A stretch of DNA of 64,000 nucleotides from Nitrospirillum iridis (GTDB lineage: Bacteria; Pseudomonadota; Alphaproteobacteria; Azospirillales; Azospirillaceae), in contig NZ_JACIIZ010000008.1 of NCBI RefSeq assembly GCF_014205765.1, positions 124,001 to 188,000 on the forward strand, in the 5' to 3' direction. A program made the position numbers and the translations under genes. Of the stretch, positions 54,970 to 63,835 are shown piece after piece; position 1 is the first letter of the stretch; the number at the start of each line of letters is the position of its first letter. The notes under the pieces are model-generated. The model made no database searches and had not been told where the DNA came from. It saw only the letters and a program-made list of their open reading frames with translations.

Positions 54970-56048
54970 GCCTGGCCTATCGCCTTGCCCGCCCCGCGCT
55001 GTTCGCCATGGATGCGGAACGGGCGCATGATCTGACCATCAGCCTGCTGAAGTCCGGCCTGGTGCCGCCCGCGATCCTCGGGGCCGGCGGGACGGACGAC
55101 CCCGCCCTGGGGCAAAACCTGCTGGGCCTCGCCTTCCCCAACCCGGTGGGTCTGGGCGCCGGCTTCGACAAGAACGCCCTGGTGCCGGACGCCATGCTGC
55201 GCCTGGGTTTCGGCCTGGTGGAGACCGGCACCGTCACCCCCCGGCCCCAGACCGGCAACCCCAAGCCACGGCTGTTCCGCGCGGTGGAGGCGGAAGGCGT
55301 CATCAACCGCTTCGGCTTCAACAATGAGGGGCTGGAGGCCTTCGCCCAGCGGCTGGAGGCGCGCCGCGCCGCCGGCCTGCCCGGCATCGTCGGCGCCAAC
55401 GTGGGCAAGAACAAGGACACTGCGGACGCGGCATCCGACTATGTCATCGGCATCCGCCGCCTGGCGCCGCTGGCCGATTATCTGGTGGTCAACGTCTCCT
55501 CCCCCAACACGCCGGGCCTGCGCTCCCTCCAGGGCCGCCAGGCCCTGGGCGATCTGCTGAACGCTTGCCTGGAGGCCCGGTCATCGGTGGACGGGGGCGC
55601 CCACCGCACGCCCTTGCTGCTGAAGGTGGCGCCGGACCTGACGGAGGATGACAAGATCGACGTCGCGGAGGTGGCGCTGGCCAGCGGCATCGATGGCCTG
55701 ATCATCTCCAACACCACGCTGGACCGGCCCGCCAGCCTGCCGCCCGACCTGCGGGCGGAATCCGGCGGCCTCAGCGGCCAGCCGCTATTCGATAAGTCGA
55801 CGTCCGTCCTGCGGGATTTCTATCGGCTGACGGGCGGGAAACTGCCCCTGGTGGGCGTCGGCGGCGTGGGATCGGGCGCCCAGGCCTATGCCAAGATCCG
55901 CGCGGGCGCCAGCCTGGTGCAGGTCTATTCCGCCCTGATCTACCACGGCCCGGGCCTGGTGACGGCCATCAAGCGGGACCTGCTGTCCCTGCTGCGCCGC
56001 GACGGCTTCACCACCATCACCCAGGCGGTGGGGGCGGATCATCGATAG
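54966..56048 (+). CDS. pyrD: Dihydroorotate dehydrogenase (quinone), class 2
   Basis: 360-aa membrane-associated FMN enzyme that oxidises dihydroorotate with ubiquinone for UMP synthesis. The N-terminal amphipathic helix AYRLARPALFAMDAERAHDLTISLL marks class 2. The core has PNPVGLGAGFDKNA, ETGTVTPRPQTGNPKPRLFR, VVNVSSPNTPGLRSLQ (catalytic Ser), GLIISNTTLDRP and VGVGGVGSGAQAYAKIRAGASLVQVYSAL. The start is GTG, decided by the overlap with DUF952 and the short leader. Confidence 0.95.
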   Translation: MSLAYRLARPALFAMDAERAHDLTISLLKSGLVPPAILGAGGTDDPALGQNLLGLAFPNPVGLGAGFDKNALVPDAMLRLGFGLVETGTVTPRPQTGNPKPRLFRAVEAEGVINRFGFNNEGLEAFAQRLEARRAAGLPGIVGANVGKNKDTADAASDYVIGIRRLAPLADYLVVNVSSPNTPGLRSLQGRQALGDLLNACLEARSSVDGGAHRTPLLLKVAPDLTEDDKIDVAEVALASGIDGLIISNTTLDRPASLPPDLRAESGGLSGQPLFDKSTSVLRDFYRLTGGKLPLVGVGGVGSGAQAYAKIRAGASLVQVYSALIYHGPGLVTAIKRDLLSLLRRDGFTTITQAVGADHR

Positions 56049-56055
56049 CTCGTAT

Positions 56056-56096
56056 GGGCCAAGGCCACCGCTGTGGCCGCCCGGCGCTTGAGGGAA
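56056..56096 (+). repeat. Structured intergenic repeat, truncated copy D
   Basis: Only the 3' half is present: GCCAAG, hairpin GGCCAC-CGCT-GTGGCC (56063-56078), then CCGGCGCTTGAGGGAAC. The P0, P1 and P2 5' halves are missing. The loop is CGCT instead of GGAT. The GAGGG tail lies about 11 bases before the next gene's ATG. Confidence 0.75.
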
Positions 56097-56104
56097 CAGC
56101 TGAG

Positions 56105-57325
56105 ATGAACGTGCTGCGCCATATCATCTTCGCCGCCTGCTACGTCGCCGTGGCGGTGGCCGTGGCCCTGGCCCTGCCGTTGGCCGGCGTCGGCGTCGAC
56201 CGGTCCTACAGCCTGCTGCTGGGCTTGGTTGTCTTCGTCTTCGGCGGCCTGCTGCACGAGTTCTACGCCCGCATGGAACAAGCGGAACGGCTGGAACACC
56301 GCTTGGACCGCCTGTTGGACCGCCAGCGCGACGTGCTGGCGGCGCTGGACCGGCTGATGCGGCCCAGCGGGACCGACGGCACCGTGGCCGCCGTGGTCAG
56401 CGACGCCCGCATGTTGCGCACCCTGGCCGACCAGATGCCGGTGGGCGGCGCCGCCGCGGCCGGCACGATGGCGCCGACGCTGAAGGCGGCCCCCGCCGCC
56501 GCGCCGGTTCCCAGGACCCCGATGACGCCCACCCTGGGGACCGCCTTTGGCCCCCTGGACGGGGTGGCGCCGGAGGACGACAGCTCCGTCATGAACGGCA
56601 TCCGCGAGGCCTTGCGCTCCGACAGGGTGGACATCTTCCTGCAGCCCATCGTCAGCCTGCCCCAGCGCAAGCACCGCTTCTATGAGGTGTTCTCCCGCAT
56701 CCGGCTGGAGGATGGCAGCTACCTGACGCCCGACCGCTATCTGGGCGTGGCGGCGCGCCACAACCTGATGGCGCCCATCGACAATCTGTTGCTGTTCCGC
56801 TGCGTCCAGTTGCTGCGCGAGACCGAGAAGCGCCACCAGAACGTGGGCTTCTTCTGCAACATCTCCGCCGCCACGCTGAACGACGGCACCTTCATGCAGG
56901 AGTTCGTCCAGTTCATGGGGCAGCATGCCAACCTGGTGCAGAAGATCATCTTTGAACTGAGCCAGGCGGACCTGATGCAGGGCGACGTCTTCGCCACCGG
57001 CTTCCTCGATGGCCTGCGCAGCCTGGGCTTCCGCTTTTCCATGGACCAGGTGGACCGGTTCGACGTCGACTGGGACCAGTTGGCGGCGCACGAGATCCGC
57101 TTCGTCAAACTGGACGCCGCCCGCCTTCTGGACCCCGATGGCCGCTTCGCCAACCCCGACAAGGTGACGTTGCTGAAGCGCCAGCTGGACCGCAACAACA
57201 TCGACCTGATCGTCGAGAAGATCGAGACGGATCAGCAGTTGCTGGACCTGCTGGACCTCTACATCGATTTCGGCCAGGGCTATCTGTTCGGGGAACCGCG
57301 CATGGCCCGCCGCCTGCCCTCCTGA
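56105..57325 (+). CDS. tipF: TipF-like membrane protein with a degenerate EAL domain
   Basis: 406 aa. Two N-terminal helices (about 5-25 and 33-52) are followed by a short coiled coil (MEQAERLEHRLDRLLDRQRDVLAALDRL), an Ala/Pro linker and a C-terminal EAL-like domain (about 165-400). The catalytic EAL motif is replaced by EVF (Glu194), and the DDFGTG loop by DQVDRF, so phosphodiesterase activity is doubtful; QGYLFGEP at the end is kept. This architecture matches Caulobacter TipF, a c-di-GMP-binding factor for flagellum assembly. The start at 56105 avoids the repeat. Confidence 0.82.
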   Translation: MNVLRHIIFAACYVAVAVAVALALPLAGVGVDRSYSLLLGLVVFVFGGLLHEFYARMEQAERLEHRLDRLLDRQRDVLAALDRLMRPSGTDGTVAAVVSDARMLRTLADQMPVGGAAAAGTMAPTLKAAPAAAPVPRTPMTPTLGTAFGPLDGVAPEDDSSVMNGIREALRSDRVDIFLQPIVSLPQRKHRFYEVFSRIRLEDGSYLTPDRYLGVAARHNLMAPIDNLLLFRCVQLLRETEKRHQNVGFFCNISAATLNDGTFMQEFVQFMGQHANLVQKIIFELSQADLMQGDVFATGFLDGLRSLGFRFSMDQVDRFDVDWDQLAAHEIRFVKLDAARLLDPDGRFANPDKVTLLKRQLDRNNIDLIVEKIETDQQLLDLLDLYIDFGQGYLFGEPRMARRLPS

Positions 57326-57336
57326 GATTTGAAGAC

Positions 57337-58224
57337 ATGACCGTTGCCATCCCCCTGTACACCGGCCTGTCGCAACTGGCCGACCGATACGACGGCTTCA
57401 TCCTGGATCTGTGGGGGGTGGTGCATGACGGCATCGCGCCCTATCCGGGCGTGCCGGACTGCCTGAAGGCGCTGCGGGCGGCGGGCAAGCGCGTCTGCCT
57501 GCTCTCCAACGCGCCGCGCCGGGTGGATGCCGCGGCCGCCCGCCTGACTGAAATGGGCCTGACCCCCGACCACTACGACGCGCTGCTGACCTCGGGCGAG
57601 GCGACGCATGACGCCCTGCGCGACCCGCCCGACGCCTGGCACGCGGCCTTGGGACCCAAGCTGCTGCATATCGGCCCCGACCGCGACGCCGGCGTCTATC
57701 TGGACCTGGCCGGCCGGGTGCGGGTGGACACGCCGACGGAGGCCGACTTCGTGCTGAACACCGGCATCGTCGATTTCGACGAGACGCTGGCGGATTACGA
57801 ACCGGTGCTGGCCGCCTGCGCCGCGCTGAACCTCCCCATGGTATGCGCCAACCCTGATCTGGTGGTGCATGTCGGCGCGCAGCTGGTGATTTGCGCCGGG
57901 GAACTGGCGCGGCGGTATGAGGAACTGGGCGGTGATGTCCGCCAGCACGGCAAGCCCTATGCGAGCGTCTACGCCCGCTGCTTCGACCTGCTGGGCGGCA
58001 TTCCGCCGGCGCGCATCCTGGCGGTGGGCGACAGCCTGCGCACCGACATGGCGGGCGCCAACGCCGCCGGCATCGACGGCCTGCTGATCACCGGCGGCAT
58101 CCACCGCGAGGAGTTGGGCGTGGCCGATCCGTTGGCCGACCTGCCGGACCTGGGGCGCCTGGCCGACCTGGCCGCACACGCCGGCTTGCGCGTCAGCGCC
58201 GCCATGAACCGCCTGGCGTGGTAA
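57337..58224 (+). CDS. HAD-superfamily hydrolase (TIGR01459 type)
   Basis: 295 aa. HAD motif I FILDLWGVVHDG (nucleophile Asp) is near residue 21-32, motif II LLSNAPR follows, motif III region HGKPYASVYARCFDLLG and motif IV AVGDSLRTDMAGANAAGIDGLLITGG. This is the NagD-like subgroup common in alphaproteobacteria, acting on small phosphorylated sugars or nucleotides; the exact substrate is unknown. It starts 11 bases after the TipF-like gene. Confidence 0.9.
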   Translation: MTVAIPLYTGLSQLADRYDGFILDLWGVVHDGIAPYPGVPDCLKALRAAGKRVCLLSNAPRRVDAAAARLTEMGLTPDHYDALLTSGEATHDALRDPPDAWHAALGPKLLHIGPDRDAGVYLDLAGRVRVDTPTEADFVLNTGIVDFDETLADYEPVLAACAALNLPMVCANPDLVVHVGAQLVICAGELARRYEELGGDVRQHGKPYASVYARCFDLLGGIPPARILAVGDSLRTDMAGANAAGIDGLLITGGIHREELGVADPLADLPDLGRLADLAAHAGLRVSAAMNRLAW

Positions 58225-58356
58225 AGACGGTGGTAGGCCGCTTGGGGGCCACTCGCGCCCCTGGCGATCGTGTAACGGGCGGGTTAAAAGTGTAACGGTT
58301 AGGCAAACGCTGCGGACAGGCGGTTTCAAGTGGCCAATAGTCGGGGGAATTCTACG

Positions 58357-59517
58357 ATGTCGCGCAGGGTACGCCCCATGGAAACCAGTGTCCTTCCCCC
58401 CCGGCCCCGCCTCACGCCGGGCATACCCGCCGGTGGCGTCATCGCCATCATCGTGGTCGTGGTTTCGCTGGGCTTCACCTTTATCGGCCGGCATGAAACC
58501 GGGTCGTCCCACGCGACCAAGGTCAAGATCAAGATGGACGGAAGCATTCCGCCGATCCCGCCCATCCCCCCCATGGCGCCGGTGGCACCCGTTGCTCCCG
58601 TAAGCCCCATCAGCCGGGCGGACGCGGACCAGATTCGCCGCGACGTGGAAGAGGCGATGAAGGGCCTGGACGTGGACGCCATCAAGCGCGACGCCATGGC
58701 CGCGGCCACCGCCGCCCGGGCCGCCGCCCGCGATGCAAGGGCGCTCAGCGATGCCAGCCAGGAATTCCCGGCCCAGCCGGTGCTGAACCTGGCCAACCTG
58801 TCCGGCAACACGGTCATCCGTCCGTCCGACAGCACCACCGTCATCACCGTGACCAGCAGCGGCGGGGCCGTGCGCGCCGCTGCCGCCGACGGCAGCCTGC
58901 AAATATCGGGCAGCGGACGGTCGACCGAACTGACCATCACCGTGCCGTCCAAGACCAAGCTGGTGGCCACCGGCCTGTCAGGGGAGCTGACGGTGGATGG
59001 CGCGCTGGACGGCGACGTCGTGCTGGACGTGCGCAAGGCCGAAGTCTCGCTGAAGAAGGTCAAGTCGCTGCAGGCCAACATCGCCGAGAGCGGCGAGGTC
59101 AGCGTGGACGAGGTGACGGAGTCGCTGAAGTTCATCATCGCCGGCCATGGCGACCTGCATGTCGGCCGGGCGGCCGATGCCGAGATCCGGGTGATGGGGC
59201 AGGCCGACATTTCACTGGGCACCATCAGCAAGGCGTTGCGCCTGGCCGTTTATGGCAATGGCGACGTTTCCGCCGACCGGGTGGACGGCGTGATCGAAAC
59301 GGTCATCAACGGCCGGGGCGACATCCACATCACCGACGGGTCCGCCGACCAGCTGAAAGTCGCCGTCCTGGGCCAGGGCGACTTCACCTTCGACGGCACC
59401 GCCAAGGACCCCAACCTGTTCATGGGGGGCAGCGGCACCATAACCATCGCCAAGCACACCGGCACGCCGCGCATCGGCAAGTCGGGCAGCGGCGATATCG
59501 TGTTGGGCGGCGAATAA
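58357..59517 (+). CDS. Membrane-anchored GIN (DUF2807-like) domain protein
   Basis: 386 aa. A single membrane helix (about 25-43, VIAIIVVVVSLGFTFIG) is followed by a Pro-rich segment and an Ala/Asp-rich helical linker. After that comes a C-terminal beta-solenoid-like part (about 155-386) with repeats of the type VDGALDGDVVLDVRKAEV and YGNGDVSADRVDGVIETVINGRGDIHI. Such GIN domains occur in surface or periplasmic proteins of unclear role. Start uncertain: 58357 is used, with 58378 and the GTG at 58330 possible. Confidence 0.75.
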   Translation: MSRRVRPMETSVLPPRPRLTPGIPAGGVIAIIVVVVSLGFTFIGRHETGSSHATKVKIKMDGSIPPIPPIPPMAPVAPVAPVSPISRADADQIRRDVEEAMKGLDVDAIKRDAMAAATAARAAARDARALSDASQEFPAQPVLNLANLSGNTVIRPSDSTTVITVTSSGGAVRAAAADGSLQISGSGRSTELTITVPSKTKLVATGLSGELTVDGALDGDVVLDVRKAEVSLKKVKSLQANIAESGEVSVDEVTESLKFIIAGHGDLHVGRAADAEIRVMGQADISLGTISKALRLAVYGNGDVSADRVDGVIETVINGRGDIHITDGSADQLKVAVLGQGDFTFDGTAKDPNLFMGGSGTITIAKHTGTPRIGKSGSGDIVLGGE

Positions 59518-59638
59518 GTTCCTATCCCTACCGTCCAGTGGCGCGTCTGCCCTAGGGCCGATTGCGCCGAATCGAAGCCCGTGCCTAAACTAGCCCATTG
59601 GTAGAGACAACCGGCCGTCCCCTCCCCCTTTCGAGAGG

Positions 59639-61432
59639 ATGCCCCGGAATGGCACGAAGGACGGGCGCAGGGTGCGGTTCGGGGCGGCGACACGGATTTG
59701 CCTGGGCTATGCCTTGCTGGGCGGGCTGTGGGTCCTGGGGTCCGACATTGTGCTTCAGGCGCTGGCGCCGTCCCTCGGGCATGGCCCGTCGGCGTGGATG
59801 GCCCCGGTCAAGGGAATTGGCTTCGTCCTGGTGACGGCCTTCCTGCTGCACCGCGTCCTGGCACGTGTCTTCGCCGTCGATGCGCGCAAGGCCCGGGATC
59901 TGGCGATCAGCGAGGCGCGCTACAGCGCGCTGTCGGAAATGGCCCCGGTGGGCATCTTCCATGTCGACGCCGACGGCAACATCACCTACCGCAATCCCCG
60001 CCTGCGCGAAATCACCGGCATGCCGGAGGAGCTGGAGCCCGGCGGCAGCTGGGAATGGTGGCTGATCCATCCCGACGACCATAAGCGGGCGCAGTCACGC
60101 TGGCTCGCCGCCACCCAGGCGGGCCAACGCTATGCCGAGGAGTTCCGTATCCGTCGCCCCGACGGGCGCATCGTCTGGGTGCTGTGCGAGGCCGTGCCCG
60201 TCACCGCGCGCGAGGGTGAGCGGCTGGGCTATATCGGGGTGGCCGTCGACCTGACGGCCCAGCACGTGGCGGCGGAAGCCGTGGAGCAGGAAAAGGAACG
60301 GTATGAACTGGCGACGGCCGGGTCCGCCGTCGGCATCTGGGATTGGCACTTGGGGGACGGCAGCCTGCACCTGTCCGCCCAGGCCCTGACCTTGCTGCGC
60401 CTGCCGGCGGGCGCGTGCGGCGCGCGGCGCATCCTGGGCATGATCCCGCGGACGGAACGGGCCCGGGTGTTCAGCCATGTCCGCACCCATTTGCGCCTGC
60501 GCCAGCCCTTCGACCTGGAACTGCCCATGGTCTGCGCCGATGGCCAGACCCGCTGGTTCCACGGGCGCGGCCAGGGCGTTTGGCCCCAAGGCGTCGGCGA
60601 CGCCAAACCGTCCCGACTGCTGGGCTCGCTGATGGACATCACCGTGCGCAAGGAGACGGATGCCCAACTGGCCCGGGCCCGCCACGACGCGGAAATGGCC
60701 AGCCGCAGCAAGACCGCCTTCCTGGCCAGCATGAGCCATGAGTTGCGCACGCCCTTGAACGCCATCATCGGCTTCAGTGAATTGATCACCGAGCAGACCT
60801 ACGGTCCCGTGGGCGACCCACGCTATGCCGAATATGCGGAGGACATAAGGGTCAGCGGCCTGCACCTGCTGGAACTGGTGAACAACATCCTGGACGTGGC
60901 GCGCATGGAGGCCGGCCGGTTCGAGCTGGAGGACAAGGTGGTGGACATCGCGGCGGAGATCGCCGTGGCCGTGCGGCAGATCCAGGCCGGCAATCTGAAA
61001 CGACAACTGGACATCACCGTGTCCCCGGGCGCCACCGGCCTGCATGCCATGTTGGACCCCACGGCCCTGCGCCAGGTGCTGCTGAACCTTCTGGGCAACG
61101 CCGTCAAGTTCACGCCCGACGGCGGCCAGGTGACGGTCACGGGTGAAATCCGCCAGGACGGAGTCGCGCTGTCGGTGGCCGACACCGGCCCCGGTATCTC
61201 CCGCTATGTGCTGGACCACCTGGGCACCCAGCCTTTCCTGCAGGCGGAGCCATCGTTGCGTCGGCGCCATGGCGGCAGCGGCCTGGGCCTGTTCATCGTC
61301 CGCCGCCTGATGGACCTGCACGGCGGCACGCTGTCGGTGGAATGCCCCCCCGGCGGCGGCACCCGAGTCACCGTCGTCTTCCCCCCCGACCGCCAAGTAC
61401 CGCCAGGGCCGGCGCTGGCGATGCCGTCCTGA
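59639..61432 (+). CDS. PAS-domain sensor histidine kinase
   Basis: 597 aa. Two N-terminal helices (TRICLGYALLGGLWVLGSDI and IGFVLVTAFLLHRVLARVFAV) precede a first PAS domain (about 95-205, ALSEMAPVGIFHVDADGNITYRNP) and a second (about 220-335). The HisKA box has SMSHELRTPLNAIIGF (His367) and the HATPase has N box LNLLGNAVKFT, DTGPGI and GGSGLGLFIV. No response regulator is adjacent, so the partner is unknown. GAGAGG abuts the ATG, so the start is uncertain. Confidence 0.88.
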   Translation: MPRNGTKDGRRVRFGAATRICLGYALLGGLWVLGSDIVLQALAPSLGHGPSAWMAPVKGIGFVLVTAFLLHRVLARVFAVDARKARDLAISEARYSALSEMAPVGIFHVDADGNITYRNPRLREITGMPEELEPGGSWEWWLIHPDDHKRAQSRWLAATQAGQRYAEEFRIRRPDGRIVWVLCEAVPVTAREGERLGYIGVAVDLTAQHVAAEAVEQEKERYELATAGSAVGIWDWHLGDGSLHLSAQALTLLRLPAGACGARRILGMIPRTERARVFSHVRTHLRLRQPFDLELPMVCADGQTRWFHGRGQGVWPQGVGDAKPSRLLGSLMDITVRKETDAQLARARHDAEMASRSKTAFLASMSHELRTPLNAIIGFSELITEQTYGPVGDPRYAEYAEDIRVSGLHLLELVNNILDVARMEAGRFELEDKVVDIAAEIAVAVRQIQAGNLKRQLDITVSPGATGLHAMLDPTALRQVLLNLLGNAVKFTPDGGQVTVTGEIRQDGVALSVADTGPGISRYVLDHLGTQPFLQAEPSLRRRHGGSGLGLFIVRRLMDLHGGTLSVECPPGGGTRVTVVFPPDRQVPPGPALAMPS

Positions 61433-61479
61433 TCGGGGCATGATGGATTCTTTCGGTTTCGGCGCAGGACGCCCCGCCC

Positions 61480-61755
61480 ATGTCCCCTGTCAAACCACCC
61501 AAACGGCCGGCCCCACGCCCCTCGGCCCCCCGACCCAGGGGTGGCCAGCCACCCCACCCCCAGGAGGCGGAGACACCCTCCAGCCTGGACGCGGTGCTGG
61601 CCGCCGGCGCCCGCGACACCCTGCGCCGCGACCAGGGCTATGCCCGCTTCCGCGCCCACGCGGACAAGGCGGCGGCCGCCGCCGACAAGGGCGACGACCG
61701 CGCCTATCGCCTGCTGGCCGAGGCCATCCGCAGCCTGCTGAACGACCGCCGCTGA
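61480..61755 (+). CDS. Small hypothetical protein, 91 aa
   Basis: A Pro/Arg-rich first 30 residues lead to a helical part (about 35-91: SSLDAVLAAGARDTLRRDQGYARFRAHADKAAAAADKGDDRAYRLLAEAIRSLL). The second part has the look of a small helical domain. No family recognised. The ATG lies 48 bp after the histidine kinase stop. Confidence 0.55.
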   Translation: MSPVKPPKRPAPRPSAPRPRGGQPPHPQEAETPSSLDAVLAAGARDTLRRDQGYARFRAHADKAAAAADKGDDRAYRLLAEAIRSLLNDRR

Positions 61756-61854
61756 ACGACCCCCGTTGACCGGCATCCCCTGCAGGCGGCACGACATGGC
61801 CGCCTCTCCCTTCCCGCCCCTGTTCCCCCGGCCCCTCCGCCCCATGTAGTGCTG

Positions 61855-63744
61855 ATGACCCAGACCGCCGCCCCGAACACCGCCTCTCCCCATTCCGCGC
61901 CGCCTGCTCCCGAGACGCGGCCCACCCGGCCCGAGATGGGCGAGGGCAGGGCGCTGGCCATGCTGATGCCCTACATCTGGCCCCAGGGCGACTGGGGCAC
62001 GCGCGGGCGGGTCATCGTGTCCATGCTCCTGCTGCTGGGCGCCAAGAGCGCCAGCGTCACCATCCCCATCTTCTACAAGCACGCGGTGGATCAGCTGGGC
62101 GCCGGCATCACCGCCCACGCGGCCGTGGTGCCGGTGCTGGCCATCCTGTCCTACGGCCTGGCCCGCGTGCTGTCGCTGGCCTTCGGCGAGCTGCGCGACA
62201 GCGTGTTCGAGCGGGTGGCCCAGCGCGCGATGCGCAAGGCGGCGCTGAGCGTCTTCCGCCACCTGCACGGCCTGTCGCTGCGTTTCCACCTGGAACGGCA
62301 GACCGGGGGCCTGTCCCGCTCCATCGAGCGGGGCACCAAGGCGATCGAGACGCTGCTCTCGACCGCCCTGTTCAACATCCTGCCCACGGTGCTGGAGATC
62401 CTGCTGGTCACCGGCATCCTGTGGCGGCTGTTCAACATCTGGTTCGCGGTCGTCACCTTCGTCGCGGTGGCGGGCTACATCACCTTCACCGTCGTCATCT
62501 CCAACTGGCGCACCCGCATCCGCCGCCAGATGGTGGAAAGCGACACCAAGGCCAGCGCCCGCGCCATCGACACCCTGCTGAACTATGAGACGGTGAAGTA
62601 TTTCGGCAATGAGGAGCATGAGGCCCAGCGCTACGATCGCGCGCTGAAGGTCTATGAGCAGGCGGCGGTGCGCACCCAGACCTCGCTGTCCGTGCTGAAC
62701 GTGGGCCAGAGCTTCATCATCGCCCTGGGCCTGGTGGCCGTCATGTGGATGGCGGCCAGCGGTATCCAGGCCGGTACCCTGACGCTGGGCGACTTCGTCC
62801 TGGTGAACACCTATCTGCTGCAGCTGTACCAGCCGCTGAACATCTTCGGCTTCGTCTATCGCGGGGTGAAGGAAGCCCTGATCGACATGGAGAAGATGTT
62901 CGTGCTGCTGGGCGTGGACCGGGAGATCGCCGACAAGCCGGGCGCCCAGCCCCTGGTCGTCAATGGCGGCGAGGTGCGGTTCGAGGACGTGTCCTTCGGC
63001 TATGACCCCCGCAGGCCGATCCTGAAGGGCGTCAGCTTCACCGTGCCCGCCGGGCGGACCGTCGCCATCGTCGGCCCCAGCGGTGCCGGCAAATCCACCC
63101 TGTCGCGCCTGCTGTTCCGCTTCTACGACGCCAGCGGCGGCCGCATCCTGATCGACGGGCAGGAGATTTCGGCGGTGACGCAGGCCAGCCTGCGCGCCGC
63201 CATCGGCATCGTTCCCCAGGACACGGTGCTGTTCAACGACACCATCCGCTACAACGTCGCCTACGGCCGCACCGACGCCACGCAAGGCGAGGTGGAGCAT
63301 GCGGCGGCCCTGGCCCACATCGACGGCTTCATCGCGGGCCTGCCCGACGGCTGGAACACCACGGTGGGCGAGCGCGGCCTGAAACTGTCCGGCGGCGAGA
63401 AGCAGCGCGTGGCCATCGCCCGCACCATCCTGAAGAACCCGCCCATCCTGATGTTCGACGAGGCCACCAGCGCCCTGGACACCCACACCGAGCGGGAGAT
63501 TCAACGTAACCTGCGCGAGGTCAGCCGGGGCCGCACCACCCTGATCATCGCCCACCGCCTGTCCACCGTGGTGGATGCCGACGAGATCATCGTGCTGGAG
63601 GAAGGCCGCGTGCGCGAACGCGGCCGCCACGCCGACCTGCTGGCTATGGGCGGCGCCTATGCCGCCTTGTGGGTCCGCCAGCAGACGGCCGATCCGGCGA
63701 AGGATGGGGTCGTCTCCACGCAACCCCAGCCCGCCTCCGCCTAA
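61855..63744 (+). CDS. Atm1-type ABC exporter (permease-ATPase fusion)
   Basis: 629-aa half-exporter of the Atm1/HMT1 class. An N-terminal polar stretch is followed by six membrane helices in about 60-340, with the family-typical FYKHAVDQLG and TLLNYETVKYFGNEEHE segments. The nucleotide-binding domain has Walker A GPSGAGKST (about 405-413), LSGGEKQRVAIARTIL and Walker B ILMFDEATSALD. Atm1 proteins export glutathione-linked or Fe-S related compounds and heavy metals; the cargo here is inferred. I use the ATG at 61855 rather than the GTG at 61849. Confidence 0.92.
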   Translation: MTQTAAPNTASPHSAPPAPETRPTRPEMGEGRALAMLMPYIWPQGDWGTRGRVIVSMLLLLGAKSASVTIPIFYKHAVDQLGAGITAHAAVVPVLAILSYGLARVLSLAFGELRDSVFERVAQRAMRKAALSVFRHLHGLSLRFHLERQTGGLSRSIERGTKAIETLLSTALFNILPTVLEILLVTGILWRLFNIWFAVVTFVAVAGYITFTVVISNWRTRIRRQMVESDTKASARAIDTLLNYETVKYFGNEEHEAQRYDRALKVYEQAAVRTQTSLSVLNVGQSFIIALGLVAVMWMAASGIQAGTLTLGDFVLVNTYLLQLYQPLNIFGFVYRGVKEALIDMEKMFVLLGVDREIADKPGAQPLVVNGGEVRFEDVSFGYDPRRPILKGVSFTVPAGRTVAIVGPSGAGKSTLSRLLFRFYDASGGRILIDGQEISAVTQASLRAAIGIVPQDTVLFNDTIRYNVAYGRTDATQGEVEHAAALAHIDGFIAGLPDGWNTTVGERGLKLSGGEKQRVAIARTILKNPPILMFDEATSALDTHTEREIQRNLREVSRGRTTLIIAHRLSTVVDADEIIVLEEGRVRERGRHADLLAMGGAYAALWVRQQTADPAKDGVVSTQPQPASA

Positions 63745-63835
63745 GGTTCCCGCTTTTGACATCGGGAATCGCCCGGACCAAAGTTCTGAGGTATGGACCG
63801 ACCCGAGGACGTTTCTTCGAGGCTGCCTGATCCCA

